Shown here piece after piece: positions 61,768 through 64,000 of a stretch of 64,000 nucleotides of DNA. The stretch covers positions 15,104 to 79,103 of the forward strand of contig MUYB01000020.1 of NCBI GenBank assembly GCA_002015125.1. Reading direction: 5' to 3'. The notes under the pieces are model-generated. The model worked only from the letters and a program-made list of their open reading frames with translations, had not been told where the DNA came from and searched no databases. The position numbers and the translations under genes were made by a program. Each line of letters opens with the position of its first letter. Position 1 is the first letter of the stretch. The DNA is from [Haemophilus] felis. GTDB lineage: Bacteria > Pseudomonadota > Gammaproteobacteria > Enterobacterales > Pasteurellaceae.

Positions 61768-63278
61768 AGTGCGTCTTTGTATGCTTGTTGCGCCTGTTCA
61801 AAGGTACGGGTGATTTTTTCTTCTGGTTTCGGCGATAGTAGCGACACCACAATAATCACTAAGGTTGCCAACAAGAAGCCGGGGATCATTTCATAAAGCT
61901 GGTGTAACTCGCTGCCGACTGGCGTAATGTGTTTCCACGTGAACACCACGGTGGCGCCAGCGATCATTCCCAACAACGCCGCAGAAGCGGTCATTCGTTT
62001 CCAGAATAAAGAGAACAACACCACAGGACCAAAGGCGCTACCGAAACCTGCCCAAGCAAATTCCACCAATTTCAGCACACGGCTATTTTCATCTTGCGCA
62101 ATCCAAATAGCGATAGCGGCGATGGAAAGCACCATAATGCGTCCTAACCACACCAATTCTTTGTCGCCCGCTTTCGGACGAATAAACCCTTTGTAGAAAT
62201 CTTCCGTAATGGCGCTGGCGGAAATTAACAATTGCGCACTTAATGTACTCATTACCGCCGCTAAAATTGCCGATAACAAAATCCCTGCAATCCACGGATT
62301 AAACAACAATTTCGCCAGTTCAATAAACACTTGCTCAGGTTCGCTGTTCACTAAATTGGCTAAGTTCGGGTTGGCATAAAAATAAGCAATACCGAAAAAG
62401 CCAATGCCCATGGCGCCAAGCAAGCAAATAATCATCCAGGTCATACTGATTTTGCGTGCGTTATTAAGGGATTTCACGCTGTCCGCCGCCATAAAGCGTG
62501 CCAAAATGTGCGGCTGACCGAAATAGCCCAAGCCCCAAGCCGCTAAACTGAGCAAGCCTAAGGGTGTGGTGCCAGTGAAAATATCGGTGAAATCTTTTTG
62601 TGCTGCCTGTTCTGCTTGTGCTAACACCTGTTGGAATTGATCGACGCCGTCCAAGCTAATCAGCACGAACACAGGGGTTAAAATCAAGGCAAATAACATC
62701 AACGTGGCTTGAATGGTGTCTGTCCAGCTCACTGCCAAGAAACCGCCAATAAAGGTGTAGGCAATGGTTGCTAAGGCGCCATACCAAAGGGCGGTGCCGT
62801 ATTCCACAGCAAATAAATTTTGGAACAATTTAGCGCCAGCTACCACGCCAGAGGCGCAATAAATGGTGAAAAACAGCAAAATAATGCTGGCGGAGACGAT
62901 TTTGATTAAATTGTTATTTGTTCCGAAGCGGTGGTGAAAATATTCAGGTAGTGTTAGAGCGTTTTGATTGAATTCGGTATAAACGCGTAAGCGTCCTGCT
63001 ACAAACAACCAGTTCAAATACGCGCCGATAGTTAAACCAATAGCAATCCACCCCTCAATCAGCCCCGCCATATAAATGGCGCCCGGCAAGCCCATTAACA
63101 GCCAGCCCGACATATCGGAGGCGCCAGCGGACATCGCCGTGACAAAGCTGCCTAAACGACGACCACCGAGAATGTAGTCAGACAAACTGTTGGTGTAATA
63201 ATAAGCAAGTACACCAATCAGCAACATGCCGAAAATATAAATAGTGAAAGTGATGATAGTAGGATCTAAATTAAACAC
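61764..63278 (-). CDS. putP: Sodium/proline symporter
   Basis: Inner-membrane Na+-coupled proline transporter of 504 aa and about 13 membrane segments (SSS family). Typical motifs are [21 protein letters not shown] (about 38-58, with the Na+ site Asp), [19 protein letters not shown] and [21 protein letters not shown] chose the GTG at 63278 (MFNLDPT) because GAGG lies 7 bp upstream; the longer frame starts at a TTG. cmoB overlaps its end. Confidence 0.94.
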   Translation of the reverse strand: MFNLDPTIITFTIYIFGMLLIGVLAYYYTNSLSDYILGGRRLGSFVTAMSAGASDMSGWLLMGLPGAIYMAGLIEGWIAIGLTIGAYLNWLFVAGRLRVYTEFNQNALTLPEYFHHRFGTNNNLIKIVSASIILLFFTIYCASGVVAGAKLFQNLFAVEYGTALWYGALATIAYTFIGGFLAVSWTDTIQATLMLFALILTPVFVLISLDGVDQFQQVLAQAEQAAQKDFTDIFTGTTPLGLLSLAAWGLGYFGQPHILARFMAADSVKSLNNARKISMTWMIICLLGAMGIGFFGIAYFYANPNLANLVNSEPEQVFIELAKLLFNPWIAGILLSAILAAVMSTLSAQLLISASAITEDFYKGFIRPKAGDKELVWLGRIMVLSIAAIAIWIAQDENSRVLKLVEFAWAGFGSAFGPVVLFSLFWKRMTASAALLGMIAGATVVFTWKHITPVGSELHQLYEMIPGFLLATLVIIVVSLLSPKPEEKITRTFEQAQQAYKDAL

Positions 63279-63433
63279 GTTGACCTCAAAATAATACAAA
63301 CCTTAGCCAGTTTTTTTTTAGTGAAAATTTGAAAAAGACCGCATTCTACCTTATTCCCTTTGATTATGCTATTTCCGTTTTTAGGCTAATTTTGAACCGC
63401 CACTGCGCAACGCAAATCCACTTCTTTTATTTG

Positions 63434-63449
63434 GCGCAATCGTTTGCTT
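63434..63449. promoter_or_regulatory. PurR-like operator between putP and the Sel1 gene
   Basis: GCGCAATCGTTTGCTT matches 13 of 16 positions of the PurR consensus ACGCAAACGTTTGCGT, including the central CGTTTGC. It lies 156 bp before putP and 83 bp before the Sel1-repeat gene, so either could be regulated; the function is inferred. Confidence 0.4.
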
Positions 63450-63543
63450 TTATCTTGCAACCGCAGGAAAAAACGGATAATTAGCCTGTTTATTTTTTGT
63501 ATCACCTACGTTTATTTTTTGGAGAAAAACAATGAGGTTCAAA

Positions 63544-63552
63544 ACCGCACTT
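63544..63552 (-). repeat. DNA uptake signal (within the Sel1 gene)
   Basis: Exact ACCGCACTT within the signal-peptide codons. Confidence 0.85.
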
Positions 63553-63840
63553 CTTACTACTGCACTTTTAAGTAGCATCTTCGCTTTCACGCCAGTTATG
63601 AGCTTTGCCGATACAGCAGAACAGCTGTTTAAACAAGGGAAAATTGCTTATGACCAAGGAAATTACGCAGAAGCATTTAAATGGTATAAAAAAGCGGCAG
63701 AGCAAGGAGGTGCAGATTCTCAATTTTATTTAGGGATAATGCATGTCCATGGACTAGGTGTAAAACAAGATCATCAGCAAGCGGTGAAATGGTTTAAAAG
63801 AGCCGCGGAGCAAGGGGATGCAGGTACTCAGCTGAGTTTA

Positions 63841-63849
63841 GGGGGGGGG
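63841..63849 (+). repeat. Homopolymeric tract, 9 G
   Basis: Nine consecutive G inside the Sel1-repeat coding region; G runs of this length are rare in AT-rich DNA and are hot spots for slippage. Confidence 0.95.
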
Positions 63850-64000
63850 TGTATGTGCTCGGGAAAGGTGTTAGACAGAATAAATCCCTTGCCAAAGAGT
63901 GGTATGGCAAAGCCAGCGAGAATGGCTATCAAAAAGGCTGTGATAATTATCGAGAGTTAAATGAACGGGGTATTAAGAACGTAGCAACTGTATCTCCCAA

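Larger units (their letters stand above)
63532..64000 (+). pseudogene. Sel1-repeat exported protein, frameshifted at a 9-G tract (likely phase-variable)
   Basis: A signal peptide (to about residue 26, MSFA-DT) followed by Sel1-like repeats (EQLFKQGKIAYDQGNYAEAF; DSQFYLGIMHVHGLGVKQDH; then AVKWFKRAAEQGDAGTQLSL). At 63841-63849 nine G residues put the frame out: the annotated frame then gives non-Sel1 sequence and stops at 63960. In the other frame a third repeat resumes (VYVLGKGVRQNKSLAKEWYG, then KASENGYQKGCDNYRELNER) and stays open to the window edge. With seven G (or ten) the repeats join perfectly, so 9 G is an off state. The gene continues past the window. Confidence 0.8.

Noticed and set aside
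63311..63319. Nine-T run upstream of putP as a phase-variation tract
   Set aside because: A/T runs of this length are common in this AT-rich DNA and no promoter elements flank it closely.

Overview
The window is chromosomal DNA from a gamma-proteobacterium of the family Pasteurellaceae. Three things support this: the gene order and protein sequences (fadR|nhaB-dsbB, gltX with flanking tRNA-Val and tRNA-Ala genes, secM-secA, ygfB-pepP-ubiH-ubiI, zapA-ssrS-ygfA); at least seven copies of the Haemophilus-type DNA uptake signal AAGTGCGGT; and AT-rich, H. influenzae-like coding sequence. I cannot fix the genus. An F17-like fimbrial operon plus Hin-type uptake signals would suit Avibacterium or Gallibacterium, but that is inference. 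Almost everything is core housekeeping sequence, with accessory or variable genes between.

Layout. 1-1.3 kb: end of a ferric-iron ABC transporter (permease, ATPase). 1.4-6.9 kb: fadR, nhaB, dsbB, a 49-aa basic protein, mltF, cmoA. 6.9-9.2 kb: three identical tRNA-Val(TAC) genes, gltX, tRNA-Ala(GGC). 9.2-13.7 kb: a Protein E-like lipoprotein, PurR-controlled purMN, upp-uraA. 13.7-19 kb: a four-gene chaperone-usher fimbrial operon whose promoter holds a 19-bp poly(A/T) tract. 19.1-22.6 kb: rsmC, holD-rimI, hldD, mutT. 22.6-27.9 kb: secM-secA, dciA, pilW, rlmN. 28-30.8 kb: an AI-2E-family permease, glnB, mogA and an unrecognised secreted protein. 31-36 kb: groES-groEL (with a REPIN-like element between them), aspA, ilvE with a possible attenuator. 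36.2-41.8 kb: yfcH, argR, a very short trimeric-autotransporter-like protein, pgi, a porin. 41.8-50.6 kb: an IS-end-like fragment, mfd, glmU, selB, waaA, coaD. 50.7-59.5 kb: gdhA, a MarC-family protein, lipA, lipB, ybeD, ubiI, ubiH, pepP, ygfB. 59.6-64 kb: zapA, 6S RNA, ygfA, cmoB, putP and a Sel1-repeat gene interrupted at a 9-G tract.

How genes work together. Purine synthesis (purMN) and pyrimidine salvage (upp-uraA) are adjacent; tRNA wobble modification uses both cmoA and cmoB; lipB and lipA make lipoate; ubiH and ubiI hydroxylate the ubiquinone ring; hldD, waaA, glmU and coaD serve envelope and cofactor synthesis; secM likely senses export and tunes secA. No large undescribed system such as a phage, defence island, CRISPR array or BGC is visible. 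The most interesting signals are small: two simple-sequence tracts likely to cause phase variation (fimbrial promoter; Sel1 gene), a SecM arrest peptide ending PPIRAGP, a REPIN inside the groE operon, a possible ilvE leader peptide with terminator, a mini trimeric autotransporter, an overlooked 49-aa gene, and an apparent excess of the octamer GCGCCAGC.
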